Positions 47,424-56,607 of a stretch of DNA of 64,000 bases are shown here, one piece after another. Under the pieces are notes generated by a model. The model did not search any database and was not told the origin of the DNA. It saw only the letters and a program-made list of their open reading frames with translations. The DNA is from Bdellovibrionales bacterium (lineage in GTDB: Bacteria > Myxococcota > XYA12-FULL-58-9 > SYDY01): contig SYDY01000019.1 of assembly GCA_005801425.1 (NCBI GenBank), forward strand, positions 1-64,000, written 5' to 3'. Each line of letters begins with the position of its first letter. Within the stretch, counting starts at the first letter, position 1. The translations under genes were made by a program, and so were the position numbers.

Positions 47424-48761
47424 ATGAACCCAGGAAAGTCCTCCCATCGACCTTTGTCCGATACAACGCGGCTTGGTTTGATAGGTCTCGGCACTGTGGG
47501 GGGGGGCGTTGCGGAGATCCTCGCTAAGCATCAAGATCTCATTGTTGCGCGTTCAGGTGCGAGTATGGAAATTGTACGTGCCGCCGTGCGTGATGTTGAT
47601 CGCGTGCGAGAAGGTGCGGCGCACCACGTTCGGTTGACGACTAAGATCGAAGATATTGTGTCGGCACCTGATGTCGACATTGTGGTGGAGCTGATGGGCG
47701 GTGTTGACGCAGCCTATAAACATATTAGGCGTGCACTTGAGAACGGTAAGCCTGTGGTGACCGCAAACAAGGCGGTATTGGCGCAACATGGTCCGGAGCT
47801 TTATGCTATTGCAGCGGCACATGGTGTTGACGTTTATTTTGAAGCGGCTGTGGCGGGTGGGATCCCGATCATTCGTACGATGCGTGAAGGATTGGCGGCA
47901 GATAGGATCACGGCAGTGCGTGGGATCCTTAATGGCACGACCAATTTTGTTTTAGGGCTCATGGGTGAAGGGCAAAGTTACGGTGAAGCACTGGCGGAAG
48001 CGCAACGTCGTGGTTATGCCGAGTCAGATCCTACTATCGATGTGAATGGTCGCGATGCGGCTGATAAGCTGACGATATTGGCCCATCTTGCGTATGGCGT
48101 TGAAGTGCGACCTCAGGATTTTCCTGTGGTAGGGATAGAGTCGCTTACGCCGGAAGTTTTGCGCGATGCCCATGATCTGGGTTTTGCGGTTAAGCTTTTG
48201 GGGATTGCAAAGCGTGTGGGTTCAAGTCGTGCCATGCGTTTGGACTTGCGTGTTCACCCTACGTTTGTACCCCTAGAACACCAATTGGCGTCTGTGCCTG
48301 GCGCACAAAATGCTATTTCGGTCGTAAGTGATGCACTTGGGCAAACGTTGTACCAAGGTCCAGGTGCGGGTGGCATGCCTACAGGCAGCGCTGTGGTATC
48401 CGATCTTATCGAGGCTGCGCGCAGTTTGCGATTGGGCGTATCTGGGCGGGTTAAGGCGAGCCGCAAAGCAGCCATGGCCCTTGTGGATCCTGCAGATGCG
48501 CGTGCCTGTTTTTATTTGCGTTTTCTCGTAGACGACAAACCAGGCGTTCTTGCAGCGATCACACGCATTCTTGCCGATCATAAAATCAGTCTTGAGACGG
48601 TACTTCAACGCAGCCGTTGTAAAATCGATGGTGATGTTCCGTTGCTTCTTGTGACCCACGAAACAACCCAAGGTGCTGTGGACGCTGCGATCCAAGAAGT
48701 TAAAAAACTACGTACAGTGCGCAACGGGCATCATCATGTGCCGATCATGGAGGTCATGTAG
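47424..48761 (+). CDS. hom: Homoserine dehydrogenase
   Basis: This 445-residue enzyme reduces aspartate semialdehyde to homoserine, feeding threonine and methionine synthesis. The NAD(P)-binding motif is GLIGLGTVGGGVAEIL. The catalytic region includes PVVTANKAVLA, RGILNGTTNFVLGLM and DVNGRDAADKLTILAHLAYG. A C-terminal ACT domain (VDDKPGVLAAITRILADHKIS) is present for feedback control, probably by threonine. GAGG precedes ATG at 47424, eight bases away; a GTG at 47415 is less suited. The aspartate kinase of the pathway is encoded at 22844. Confidence 0.95.
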   Translation: MNPGKSSHRPLSDTTRLGLIGLGTVGGGVAEILAKHQDLIVARSGASMEIVRAAVRDVDRVREGAAHHVRLTTKIEDIVSAPDVDIVVELMGGVDAAYKHIRRALENGKPVVTANKAVLAQHGPELYAIAAAHGVDVYFEAAVAGGIPIIRTMREGLAADRITAVRGILNGTTNFVLGLMGEGQSYGEALAEAQRRGYAESDPTIDVNGRDAADKLTILAHLAYGVEVRPQDFPVVGIESLTPEVLRDAHDLGFAVKLLGIAKRVGSSRAMRLDLRVHPTFVPLEHQLASVPGAQNAISVVSDALGQTLYQGPGAGGMPTGSAVVSDLIEAARSLRLGVSGRVKASRKAAMALVDPADARACFYLRFLVDDKPGVLAAITRILADHKISLETVLQRSRCKIDGDVPLLLVTHETTQGAVDAAIQEVKKLRTVRNGHHHVPIMEVM

Positions 48762-48870
48762 GGCGAATTTCTAAAAATAAATGAAAATAAACCTTGTTCT
48801 GTTCTTAAGTTGTCCCTACCTTTTAGGTAGAGCCCGCAATCACCTTAGGGTGAAGAAAGGACAAAGCATC

Positions 48871-49065
48871 GTGCTCACCGCCTTGATCATTGAGCAGGTT
48901 AAACGGCGTGAACGTGAGAAAGCTTATCAAAAGGAACGTCCTTTTCTGGAAGTTCCAAGACCCCATCCCGACGATGAACGTCGTCAGGAACGAAATGGGG
49001 GATTTCAAAAACAAAACAATAACGATGAAACGGCACCGCGTGGGGTGATTGTCATTCAGTTGTAA
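48871..49065 (+). CDS. Small charged protein, unknown
   Basis: This 64-residue protein starts at GTG 48871, with AAGGA nine bases upstream. The frame is open further to 48781, but the upstream part lacks a ribosome site and resembles non-coding sequence. The protein begins with VLTALIIEQVKRRERE, a short hydrophobic helix then a basic run, and continues with a Pro/charged tail ending [10 protein letters not shown] do not know its function. It overlaps the end of convergent trpD by 14 bases. Confidence 0.5.
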   Translation: MLTALIIEQVKRREREKAYQKERPFLEVPRPHPDDERRQERNGGFQKQNNNDETAPRGVIVIQL

Positions 49066-50068
49066 TAGCGATCAGCGCATCGAGGCGCCCAAGGGCTTCT
49101 CCTGAACTGAGGATCTCGTGGGCGCGCTCTGTTCCTTGTTTGAGATCGCGGGCTTTGCCTGCAATGCAAATCGCTGCTCCTGCGTTGATTGCCACGGCAT
49201 CGCGCATTGCACCTTTGTTTTTTCCACGCAAAATTTCGCGCATGATCTCTGCATTTCTTTTGGCGTCCCCACCTGCAAGATCGTCAATGTTTGCACGGGC
49301 AATGCCTACGTCTTCAGGGCGGATTGTAAATTCGCGTACTCCAGTGCCTGTCCATTCTGCCACATGGGTATCAGCACAAACGCTGATTTCATCCAGTCCA
49401 TCATCGCTATGAACAACCCAGGCTCGCAATGTGCCGAGTCTACCGAGTGCTCCGGCAAGTGGAACAAGAAAATGCTTGCTGAATACGCCCATCAATTGGT
49501 GCGTCGCATGGGCTGGGTTGGTAAGAGGCCCAAGTAAATTAAAGAGTGTGCGTACGCCCAATGTTTGTCGCACGGTGGCGGCATGTCGCATGGCAGGATG
49601 AAATTCTGGCGCGAACAAAAATCCGATCCCTGCTTCGCGAATACATCGCTGCACAACATCGAGAGGCGCTGCAATATTAACACCGGAAGCAACCAGTACA
49701 TCGGCGCTGCCCGATTTGCTGCTGATGGCGCGATTGCCGTGTTTGGCAACGGTGATGCCTGCTGCGGCCACCACAAAAGAAACCGCCGTAGATATGTTGA
49801 ATGTGTGCGCGCCGTCGCCTCCCGTGCCACATGTGTCAAAAATGGGCGTGTCGGCTTTGATGTGTATGGCAGACATACGTGAGCGCATGGCCTCTGCGGC
49901 GCCAGTGATCTCATCAACGGTTTCGCCTTTGCAGCGAAGTGCAATCAAAAACCCGGCAATCTGAATTTCATGAACTTTACCATCCATGATCTCACCCATC
50001 GTACGTCGCATCACATCTTGGGGGAGATGTTTTCCATCGATGAGTGTTTTGATTTGATCGGTTAACAC
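49052..50068 (-). CDS. trpD: Anthranilate phosphoribosyltransferase
   Basis: TrpD adds phosphoribose to anthranilate, the second step of tryptophan synthesis. The 338-residue protein has the Gly-rich PRPP-binding motif [18 protein letters not shown], then [17 protein letters not shown] and LLGPLTNPA, all typical. It has no fused TrpG domain; TrpG is separate and overlaps this start by seven bases. The stop overlaps the convergent small gene. Confidence 0.95.
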   Translation of the reverse strand: MLTDQIKTLIDGKHLPQDVMRRTMGEIMDGKVHEIQIAGFLIALRCKGETVDEITGAAEAMRSRMSAIHIKADTPIFDTCGTGGDGAHTFNISTAVSFVVAAAGITVAKHGNRAISSKSGSADVLVASGVNIAAPLDVVQRCIREAGIGFLFAPEFHPAMRHAATVRQTLGVRTLFNLLGPLTNPAHATHQLMGVFSKHFLVPLAGALGRLGTLRAWVVHSDDGLDEISVCADTHVAEWTGTGVREFTIRPEDVGIARANIDDLAGGDAKRNAEIMREILRGKNKGAMRDAVAINAGAAICIAGKARDLKQGTERAHEILSSGEALGRLDALIAITTE

Positions 50069-50631
50069 GCGAGAAACCCTTCCAGAAGCTTTTTGCCGTG
50101 TTCTGTGAGAATCGATTCCGGATGAAACTGCACACCTTCCGCGCCGGTGGGTTGGTGTCTTATTCCCATGATTTCTTTCGGATTGTTGTGCACGGTGGCA
50201 CTTATTTTAAAATCACGGGGAAGAGAGTTTTTATCGACAATCAACGAATGATAGCGGGTGGCCGCAAAGGGCTGTGGCATAAAACGAAAAATCGTTTTTC
50301 CATCATGGGCAATCTGCGATGTTTTTCCATGCATAATACGATCGGCACGAACGACGCGCCCCCCGAAGGCTTGCGCAAGCGCCTGATGGCCCAGACAAAC
50401 ACCGAGCAAAGGGATTCGTCCTGCAAAATAGCGAATAGCATCCAGTGAAATGCCTGCACTGTCGGGATTTCCGGGGCCTGGTGAAATAAGAATACGCGCT
50501 GGTTTCATATCAGCGATTTCTTGCACGGAGGCGGCATCATTGCGCACGACATGAACCTCGGCGCCAAGCTCACAGAGGTATTGATAAATGTTGTAGGTAA
50601 ACGAATCATAGTTATCGATAATGACTATCAT
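50062..50631 (-). CDS. trpG: Anthranilate/para-aminobenzoate synthase glutamine amidotransferase subunit
   Basis: This 189-residue class I glutamine amidotransferase supplies ammonia to TrpE. The catalytic Cys is in [16 protein letters not shown], and the His/Glu pair is in [14 protein letters not shown]. The N terminus ([20 protein letters not shown]) is standard. Its ATG overlaps the trpE stop by four bases. As folC and a chorismate enzyme are adjacent, dual use in para-aminobenzoate synthesis is possible. Confidence 0.94.
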   Translation of the reverse strand: MIVIIDNYDSFTYNIYQYLCELGAEVHVVRNDAASVQEIADMKPARILISPGPGNPDSAGISLDAIRYFAGRIPLLGVCLGHQALAQAFGGRVVRADRIMHGKTSQIAHDGKTIFRFMPQPFAATRYHSLIVDKNSLPRDFKISATVHNNPKEIMGIRHQPTGAEGVQFHPESILTEHGKKLLEGFLAC

Positions 50632-52031
50632 CTTTTACACCCCGATGCTGCCCATTCTGCGGCACGAAAGACTGCGCGGGCTTTGTGTTCTGTTTCATCG
50701 GCTTCTTTGACAGGATCGCTGTCATCGACAATGCCTGCACCGGCTTGCATCACAAAAGTATGATCTATTTTTGTGAGCGTACGAATGGCAATGCCAAAGT
50801 TTGCATCGCCATTGGGGCAAAAATATCCGACTGCGCCGCCATAAATACCCCGCCTGCGATTTTCTAGTTCGTCGATAATTTGCATGGCGCGAACTTTTGG
50901 GGCGCCGCTGAGTGTGCCTGCGGGAAATGCGGCACGCAGTGCATCAAAAGCCGTAAATGAAGGGTCGAGCATGCCATCTACTTGGCTTACGATGTGCATG
51001 ACATGTGAATAGTTTTCGACGACCATGAGTTCGCTCACTTGTACAGAACCTGGGACAGCAACGCGCCCAATATCGTTTCGGCCCAGATCGACAAGCATGA
51101 TATGTTCGGCGATTTCTTTGGGATCCGATAAAAGATCGCGTGCATGTTGCGCATCTTTTTCTTTATTGTGGCTGCGTGGCCTTGTCCCTGCAATGGGACG
51201 CACGGTGATCTTTCTTTCCTGAACACGCACCATTACTTCGGGCGATGCACCTGATATTTGTAGATTGGGCACGTCAAAATGAAACATGTAGGGCGATGGA
51301 TTGATCATGCGAAGACCACGATACACATCAAATGCGTGGCTTGTTGCGGGCAATTCAAATCGGCGTGACAAAACAACTTGGATGATGTCGCCTTGCTTGA
51401 TGTGTTGTTTTGCCATTTTCACCCTTTCAATGAACGCTTCACGACTGTCGATGGCAATAGGTTCATGCCATTCGGAAATTTTCGGAAGTTCATGAGGCAA
51501 TCCTTCTGCCAGCGCTGCCATACTTTTTCCAAGGATCTCCTGATTCGATGCATAGAGGGTGAGGGTGTGTTCGTGATTGTTAAAGGCAGCCAATAATTCG
51601 GGTTCAAAAAAATAAAGATCGGGAACTTCGGCTTTCCCAGGGGGCGTGCCTTTTTGGAGAATAGGCTCAAAACCGCGAACGGCATCGTAAGCGACGTAAC
51701 CGAATATCCCGCCCACAAAGGGCGGCGTGCCTGGCGCATGTTGAAGCGGATTTTTTAACAGACATTCTTCGAGCGCTGTTAACGGATCACTGCAGGCAAT
51801 GTGTTGTATGCCGGAGGTATTTGTGACTGTAAGCGTGTTCTCGCCCACATGAAACACACGTTTTGCTCCAAAACCTAGGACCGAATTTGCCGACCATTGC
51901 CGTGGTCCTTCAACACTCTCGAGAAGAAAACTGTGGGACCATCCCATACGCCGCAATTTTAAATACGTACTGACAGGGGTATCCAAATCAGCATGCAGGC
52001 ATTGAATTGCATATTTTTCATTTATGGTCAT
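50628..52031 (-). CDS. trpE: Anthranilate synthase component I
   Basis: TrpE converts chorismate to anthranilate. The 467-residue protein has the chorismate-binding C-terminal domain: [70 protein letters not shown] and [12 protein letters not shown]. The N-terminal tryptophan-binding region is divergent. It could also act as PabB, but the TrpD neighbour favours tryptophan. It starts 16 bases after the preceding gene; no Trp-rich leader peptide was seen. Confidence 0.93.
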   Translation of the reverse strand: MTINEKYAIQCLHADLDTPVSTYLKLRRMGWSHSFLLESVEGPRQWSANSVLGFGAKRVFHVGENTLTVTNTSGIQHIACSDPLTALEECLLKNPLQHAPGTPPFVGGIFGYVAYDAVRGFEPILQKGTPPGKAEVPDLYFFEPELLAAFNNHEHTLTLYASNQEILGKSMAALAEGLPHELPKISEWHEPIAIDSREAFIERVKMAKQHIKQGDIIQVVLSRRFELPATSHAFDVYRGLRMINPSPYMFHFDVPNLQISGASPEVMVRVQERKITVRPIAGTRPRSHNKEKDAQHARDLLSDPKEIAEHIMLVDLGRNDIGRVAVPGSVQVSELMVVENYSHVMHIVSQVDGMLDPSFTAFDALRAAFPAGTLSGAPKVRAMQIIDELENRRRGIYGGAVGYFCPNGDANFGIAIRTLTKIDHTFVMQAGAGIVDDSDPVKEADETEHKARAVFRAAEWAASGCKR

Positions 52032-52047
52032 GTATGTCGATATTTAG

Positions 52048-52491
52048 TCAGTTGTGGTGTGCAAAGTCCATGGTGATGAGCTCGTCTCGCTGATCATGGG
52101 TGAAGGGGAGATCAGGGGCTTTTAGAAAGATGTCGATCCATACGGTGGGGCTTTGTGCGGTGGTGTGTTGCGGCGCTATCCAGAGAACCGAGCTATCGAA
52201 ATAACGGGTGTCGAGAGGTCGCCTGTCGTTGGCGATCGGGATTGTTCCGTTGGGCAGTGTGATCCTTACAATATCGGGCGCGATGCGTTTGATTTCAGGC
52301 GTACAATGCCCATGGGTCGCAATGAATATGCGCGAGGCTTCTTGGTAATGCTGAAAGCCGATCCGCTTGACGTCACAGTCATTGTTGAAAAGTTGGGATT
52401 GTCCAAAAAGCAGAAATACCCAAAAAGCCATGAATGTGATTTTAGTGGGAATGGCGTGATGTTGCCAATTAACCGTCAACAGGTGGATCAC
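52048..52491 (-). CDS. Hypothetical exported protein
   Basis: I do not recognise this 147-residue protein. It starts with GTG at 52491, overlapping the end of folC by 23 bases, with GGGA about seven bases upstream. An ATG at 52431 would remove 20 residues and leave the hydrophobic stretch MAFWVFLLFGQSQ at the N terminus, as in a signal peptide. The remainder is beta-rich with no known motif. It sits between folC and trpE on the same strand and is probably co-transcribed. Confidence 0.55.
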   Translation of the reverse strand: MIHLLTVNWQHHAIPTKITFMAFWVFLLFGQSQLFNNDCDVKRIGFQHYQEASRIFIATHGHCTPEIKRIAPDIVRITLPNGTIPIANDRRPLDTRYFDSSVLWIAPQHTTAQSPTVWIDIFLKAPDLPFTHDQRDELITMDFAHHN

Positions 52492-53713
52492 GTGCTATCC
52501 CGCACAGCAATGCCAACGCATCGGCAACGAGAAACAGGGATCCTGTGATAACGACGAGGTTATTTGGGGAGTGCTTTGTTGTTTCAAGGGCAGCGTGGAG
52601 CGATGGGTGGATCTTGGCTTTTATTCCTAGTTTGTAGGCGGTTTTGGCCAATTCTTCAGATGTTCTCGACCGCCCGGATGTACATGGGCAAAGGTGGATT
52701 TCATGTGCGCGTGTTTTCCATGGCCGCAAAATCTCGCCGATGTCTTTGTCGTGTAGGCTTGAGAGGATAAGCGAGATCGGACGGTTTTGAGCACGTGGAT
52801 CTTGTGCGAGGGCATCGATGAGCGCGTGAGCTCCAGCTGGATTGTGTGCGCCGTCAAGGAGCGTCCGATCGTCAATCCATTGGTATCTTCCAGGATTCAA
52901 ATAACGGTGCAATGCCCGATCCATGGTTGCGTTTGAAGTTTCATCGGCATCGCCTGTGAGGGTTTGGTATGCCGCCATTGCCGTTGCCAGATTGTCGATT
53001 TGATATGCTGCAAGTTGATGTTTATTGACCAAAGCTGTGGCACATATGCGGGTGCACGAGGCGTCAATGATCGGGCATGCGAGATCTTGTGCACGGTTTT
53101 CGATCACAGATCGGGCTTGAACGTTTTGCTGTGCAATAACAACCGGAATACCTTTTTCTAAAATCCCAGCTTTCTCTTGGGCGATTTCCTCGATGGAATG
53201 GCCAAGATACATCTGATGATCGAGATCGATAGGCGTTATGACCGTGAGACATTTTTGTGCCACATTGGTTGCATCAAGGCGACCACCCAGGCCAACTTCC
53301 ATGATCCTCCACTTTGTGTTTGCGCGCTTAAATTCTAAAAATGCTATGGCGGTGATGCATTCAAAAAATGTAGGCAATTCGTTGCAAGCAAGTTTGATTG
53401 ATTCATAGTGGGAGACGGCGTGATCTTGTGTTATTTCTTCGCCATTCACCCGAATGCGTTCTGTGAATCGTAAAAGATGGGGTGATGTGAACAATCCCAC
53501 CGAATCGCCGTGTTCTAAAAGAGCGGCTTCTAAGAAACGCGACGTGGAGCCTTTTCCGTTGGTTCCCGCGACTACAATTGTTTTTGAATGGTGTTCGGGA
53601 TGTTCCAAACGCCCAAGCAGATCGCGCATACGCTCTAACCCGAGGGTAAATCTCCCTGTGCCCCTGGGATAGATGGATTGAAGCATGGCGATGTAGGCGG
53701 CTGAGGACTCCAT
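52469..53713 (-). CDS. folC: Folylpolyglutamate synthase / dihydrofolate synthase
   Basis: FolC adds glutamate residues to dihydropteroate or folate. The 414-residue protein has the Mur-ligase type fold. The P-loop is VVAGTNGKGSTSRFLE, followed by GLFTSPHLLRFTERIRVNG, EVGLGGRLDATN and TPIDLDHQMYLG. The C-terminal region includes LLDGAHNPAGAHAL. ATG at 53713 (MESSAAYIAMLQSI) fits the family; the longer frame to 53803 crosses the intergenic palindrome and is not coding. It is followed by the exported protein and trpE. Confidence 0.92.
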   Translation of the reverse strand: MESSAAYIAMLQSIYPRGTGRFTLGLERMRDLLGRLEHPEHHSKTIVVAGTNGKGSTSRFLEAALLEHGDSVGLFTSPHLLRFTERIRVNGEEITQDHAVSHYESIKLACNELPTFFECITAIAFLEFKRANTKWRIMEVGLGGRLDATNVAQKCLTVITPIDLDHQMYLGHSIEEIAQEKAGILEKGIPVVIAQQNVQARSVIENRAQDLACPIIDASCTRICATALVNKHQLAAYQIDNLATAMAAYQTLTGDADETSNATMDRALHRYLNPGRYQWIDDRTLLDGAHNPAGAHALIDALAQDPRAQNRPISLILSSLHDKDIGEILRPWKTRAHEIHLCPCTSGRSRTSEELAKTAYKLGIKAKIHPSLHAALETTKHSPNNLVVITGSLFLVADALALLCGIARDPPVDG

Positions 53714-53769
53714 AGGGCCATCATAATACGTTAATATGGTTATTGTATCTGATTTTTTGCAGTGTCTCG

Positions 53770-53801
53770 GCCATCCGTGTGAGGACCTGCACACGGATGG
53801 C
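53770..53801. repeat. Perfect 12-base-pair palindromic hairpin
   Basis: GCCATCCGTGTG (53770-53781) and CACACGGATGGC (53790-53801) form a perfect 12-base-pair stem with an eight-base loop. It lies between the cyclase stop (53871) and the folC start. It may terminate transcription of the cyclase gene, although no T run follows. The left arm also occurs at the edge of the large inverted repeat at 33615, so the two may belong to one repeat family. Confidence 0.75.
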
Positions 53802-53870
53802 AAGGCAATGATAACGAGACGCTTAAATATGATCGATAAATGACGCTGCGTGGCTAAATGATGACACGCC

Positions 53871-56159
53871 CTATTTCGCAGTCATATTCCACACACCATC
53901 CCATGGTATTTCGGGGGGTGTGGTGAGCATCGTTTTGCATCGCGTCAGGAACATATCGGAGACAGGGTCGTTGGGTATGTGCTGGTTTCTTATTTCGGCA
54001 AATAGCGTGGAGGCTTCATTCCATTGCATGGCGCGGTACATGGCCAAGGCTTGGGCAAAGAGTGCCATGGCGTGGGTTTCTTGTTCGTTTGGTGTGCCCC
54101 TGCCTCGGATCTCATAAATTTTGACAGGTTCATGCCGTCCTACCACGCGAACGATATCTATTTCGCGTCCATAGATCGCATGTTTGGATGCTTCATACGT
54201 ATCGGAAGATACCACGATATGCGTTCCGTAAACTTTGTTGATTCCTTCGAGCCGTGAGGCCAAATTGACGTGATCGCCCATCGCCGTATAGGCGAATCGA
54301 ACATGTGAACCCATGTTGCCAATACTCATGGGGCCGGTCGACAAGCCGATCCCAATATCTATATGCGGCAAATTAAATTTCGTCCATTTTGATCGCAGAT
54401 CTTTGAGTGCATCAAGCATATCCAATGCGACCAGACATCCTCGCTCAGCGTGATTGTCATAGATTGCAGGTGCACCAAAAATCGCCATGATGGCATCGCC
54501 AACATACTTGTCTAGGGTACCATCGTAGCGAAGAATAATATCGGTCATGGGGGTTAGGTAGCTGTTGAGGAGCTGTACAAGCTGTTCTGGAGAAAGTTGC
54601 TCACTGATGGTTGTGAAGCCGCGTATGTCGCTGAAAAGAACGGTACACACACGCCTTTCCCCACCCAGCTTTAATTTCGAAGTGTCCCGTAACATTTCTT
54701 CGATCACGTTTTTATTAAGATAAAGTTGAAATGCAGAACGGATTTGGGCCTTTTCTTTCCCTTCGGTCATGTATCCGTAAATGGAAAGTGCAATAAATGT
54801 AATGATGATTTGAAGCGTTGGGATCACCGATAAAATCCAAATACCGCGAGGAAACAAAAACCCGAGATCGATGGTATAAAACAGTGCAAGTGCACATATG
54901 ACGGCCATCGTTGCAGGCAGAGCACTCATGCGAGGGATTAAATATCCCATGGCAATGGCTGCGGCGAGGTAGGCCAGTGCTTCAATTAACGCAATGCCAA
55001 ACCAACGATCCAGATGATGGCCATCCAAAATATTTTGAATGGCGGTGGCGTGGACGTAGACACCGGGTGTTCCTGATGAGAATGCGGTGGGTACAAGATC
55101 AATATTGAGTCCTGCAGCAGTGAAACCGAACAAAATAATTTTGTTGTTAAGAAACCCTTTGGGAATATGCTCATCCACAATATCTGCAATGCTGATGCTT
55201 TCAAAAATTTCTTCAGGGGGTCCGTAATGGCGTAAAAGAAGTCGTCCATGGCGATCCAATGGGATGTGACCGGTCTCTTGTCCAAGGAGTGATGCGACAC
55301 CGACCAATGTTTCTGTTCCCGCAAGCATTTCAACGATGGGTTTAATGGTGGCATTCGTGGCTACTGCGGATGTTAAAAGGGCGAGTGACGGAAAAAGTAA
55401 ATTGTCATACTGAGAAAACAGGTTGAGGCGTCGTACAACACCATCGCGGTCACGTGGTGCATTGATAAATGCAAAATGTTTGGCTTCTTGCACAAGGGCA
55501 GCGAGAGGTGCTTGTACGCCGACGGTTTTGGATACAGGGAGATCTTGAATATGTCCGTGGTTTGCGGGCTGCAGCACGCTCATTGTTTCCCCGTCATGGG
55601 TGCTTACCACGTGTTCATATAATGTGTTGATCCCCGAAGGACGAATGCTTTGTTGATCACGCAGAATTTCGTTGGGATCGATCCCTGCCATATCACTTTT
55701 ACGGAAAAAATTGATGTAACCTAAAATCGTCCTCTCTTGATATTCAGCAATCGCTTCAGCCAGCACAGTCTCCTGATGTTGATCTCTATTTTGTGCGTGA
55801 TCACTGAAAACGGCATCAAAGCTGATAGCCAGGGGCTCATGTGCTGTCGCATGGGTGATAAATGCTGCGATCACCTCTCTGTTCCATGGCCATAGCCCAA
55901 ATCGTGCGATGGCCTGCTCATCGATGGCAGCAATGACAACATCGGCCCCTTGTTGAGGTCTTTCGGTGCCTCGCGCGATCAATTTTTGATCTAACGTTTT
56001 AAGTTCGAGCAAATGTATGAAACCCGAATGTGAGAGAATGCCTTCGTTTGTGATATTGAGTTCGATGGTGAGGTGCAACGAGACAGCTGCGATCCCGATG
56101 CTTAGAGCGATAAGCCATGGGATGAGCCGCATTCGAGTCTTTTTTTCTTGGTCCGTCAC
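53871..56159 (-). CDS. CHASE2-domain adenylate cyclase
   Basis: This 762-residue membrane-bound class III cyclase makes cyclic nucleotide. One span (13-30) is followed by an extracytoplasmic CHASE2 sensor (about 35-375) and three spans (385-460). The cyclase domain (about 500-680) has metal-binding Asp511 (FSDIRGF) and Asp555 (VGDAIMA), Lys551 for adenine, Thr624, and the Asn632/Arg636 catalytic pair (DHVNLASRLE). These residues indicate ATP as substrate. A C-terminal tail of about 75 residues follows. It may feed the CNB proteins at 20948 and 26677. Confidence 0.93.
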   Translation of the reverse strand: MTDQEKKTRMRLIPWLIALSIGIAAVSLHLTIELNITNEGILSHSGFIHLLELKTLDQKLIARGTERPQQGADVVIAAIDEQAIARFGLWPWNREVIAAFITHATAHEPLAISFDAVFSDHAQNRDQHQETVLAEAIAEYQERTILGYINFFRKSDMAGIDPNEILRDQQSIRPSGINTLYEHVVSTHDGETMSVLQPANHGHIQDLPVSKTVGVQAPLAALVQEAKHFAFINAPRDRDGVVRRLNLFSQYDNLLFPSLALLTSAVATNATIKPIVEMLAGTETLVGVASLLGQETGHIPLDRHGRLLLRHYGPPEEIFESISIADIVDEHIPKGFLNNKIILFGFTAAGLNIDLVPTAFSSGTPGVYVHATAIQNILDGHHLDRWFGIALIEALAYLAAAIAMGYLIPRMSALPATMAVICALALFYTIDLGFLFPRGIWILSVIPTLQIIITFIALSIYGYMTEGKEKAQIRSAFQLYLNKNVIEEMLRDTSKLKLGGERRVCTVLFSDIRGFTTISEQLSPEQLVQLLNSYLTPMTDIILRYDGTLDKYVGDAIMAIFGAPAIYDNHAERGCLVALDMLDALKDLRSKWTKFNLPHIDIGIGLSTGPMSIGNMGSHVRFAYTAMGDHVNLASRLEGINKVYGTHIVVSSDTYEASKHAIYGREIDIVRVVGRHEPVKIYEIRGRGTPNEQETHAMALFAQALAMYRAMQWNEASTLFAEIRNQHIPNDPVSDMFLTRCKTMLTTPPEIPWDGVWNMTAK

Positions 56160-56223
56160 TTTCCATAATATAGCCGATTCTTTGGGCTACATCGAATTAC
56201 CTGTGTATTATGGGGGCGTGCGA

Positions 56224-56607
56224 ATGGCCTTGGTATTTGCTTTTTCGTTGTTTGCTCATGCATGCAGTGCTGCTCATCCTTATTTTTCCAGGACGAAATT
56301 ATTGTCTGATACAACGGATACCCAGGGGCCATATCCTATTGAGGTGCGACTTGTTTCCGAAAGCGGTATTCGTGATGCCCGAACGTATGTTCGTCTGCGG
56401 GGCTCCAGCAGTTTTTCGCCGTTGCCCATGACACGTATTTCCGGTGATGCACATGATGGACTTTGGAATGTCACGTTGGCTGGTGCGCCTGTTGATACGG
56501 TGTATGAGTATTATCTTGAAGCTTCAGATCGCGATGATAGTATTGTGAGGCTTCCAAGCGATGCACCGACGACGTGGTACACGTTTCGTGTGATGAGCAG
56601 TCTCTAA
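56224..56607 (+). CDS. Small exported protein, unknown
   Basis: This 127-residue protein has an N-terminal signal peptide (MALVFAFSLFAHACSAAHP). The rest is beta-rich (YPIEVRLVSESGIRDARTYVRLR, LWNVTLAGAPVDTVYEYYLEASD), resembling an immunoglobulin-like or fibronectin III-like fold. The frame is open to 56017 inside the divergent cyclase gene, but GGGGG seven bases before ATG at 56224 and the signal peptide fix the start. It is convergent with the barrel protein gene; the two stops are adjacent. Confidence 0.65.
   Translation: MALVFAFSLFAHACSAAHPYFSRTKLLSDTTDTQGPYPIEVRLVSESGIRDARTYVRLRGSSSFSPLPMTRISGDAHDGLWNVTLAGAPVDTVYEYYLEASDRDDSIVRLPSDAPTTWYTFRVMSSL

Noticed and set aside
52032-52047. Tryptophan attenuator before trpE
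   Set aside because: The gap is only 16 bases and no Trp-rich leader peptide or alternative hairpins fit.
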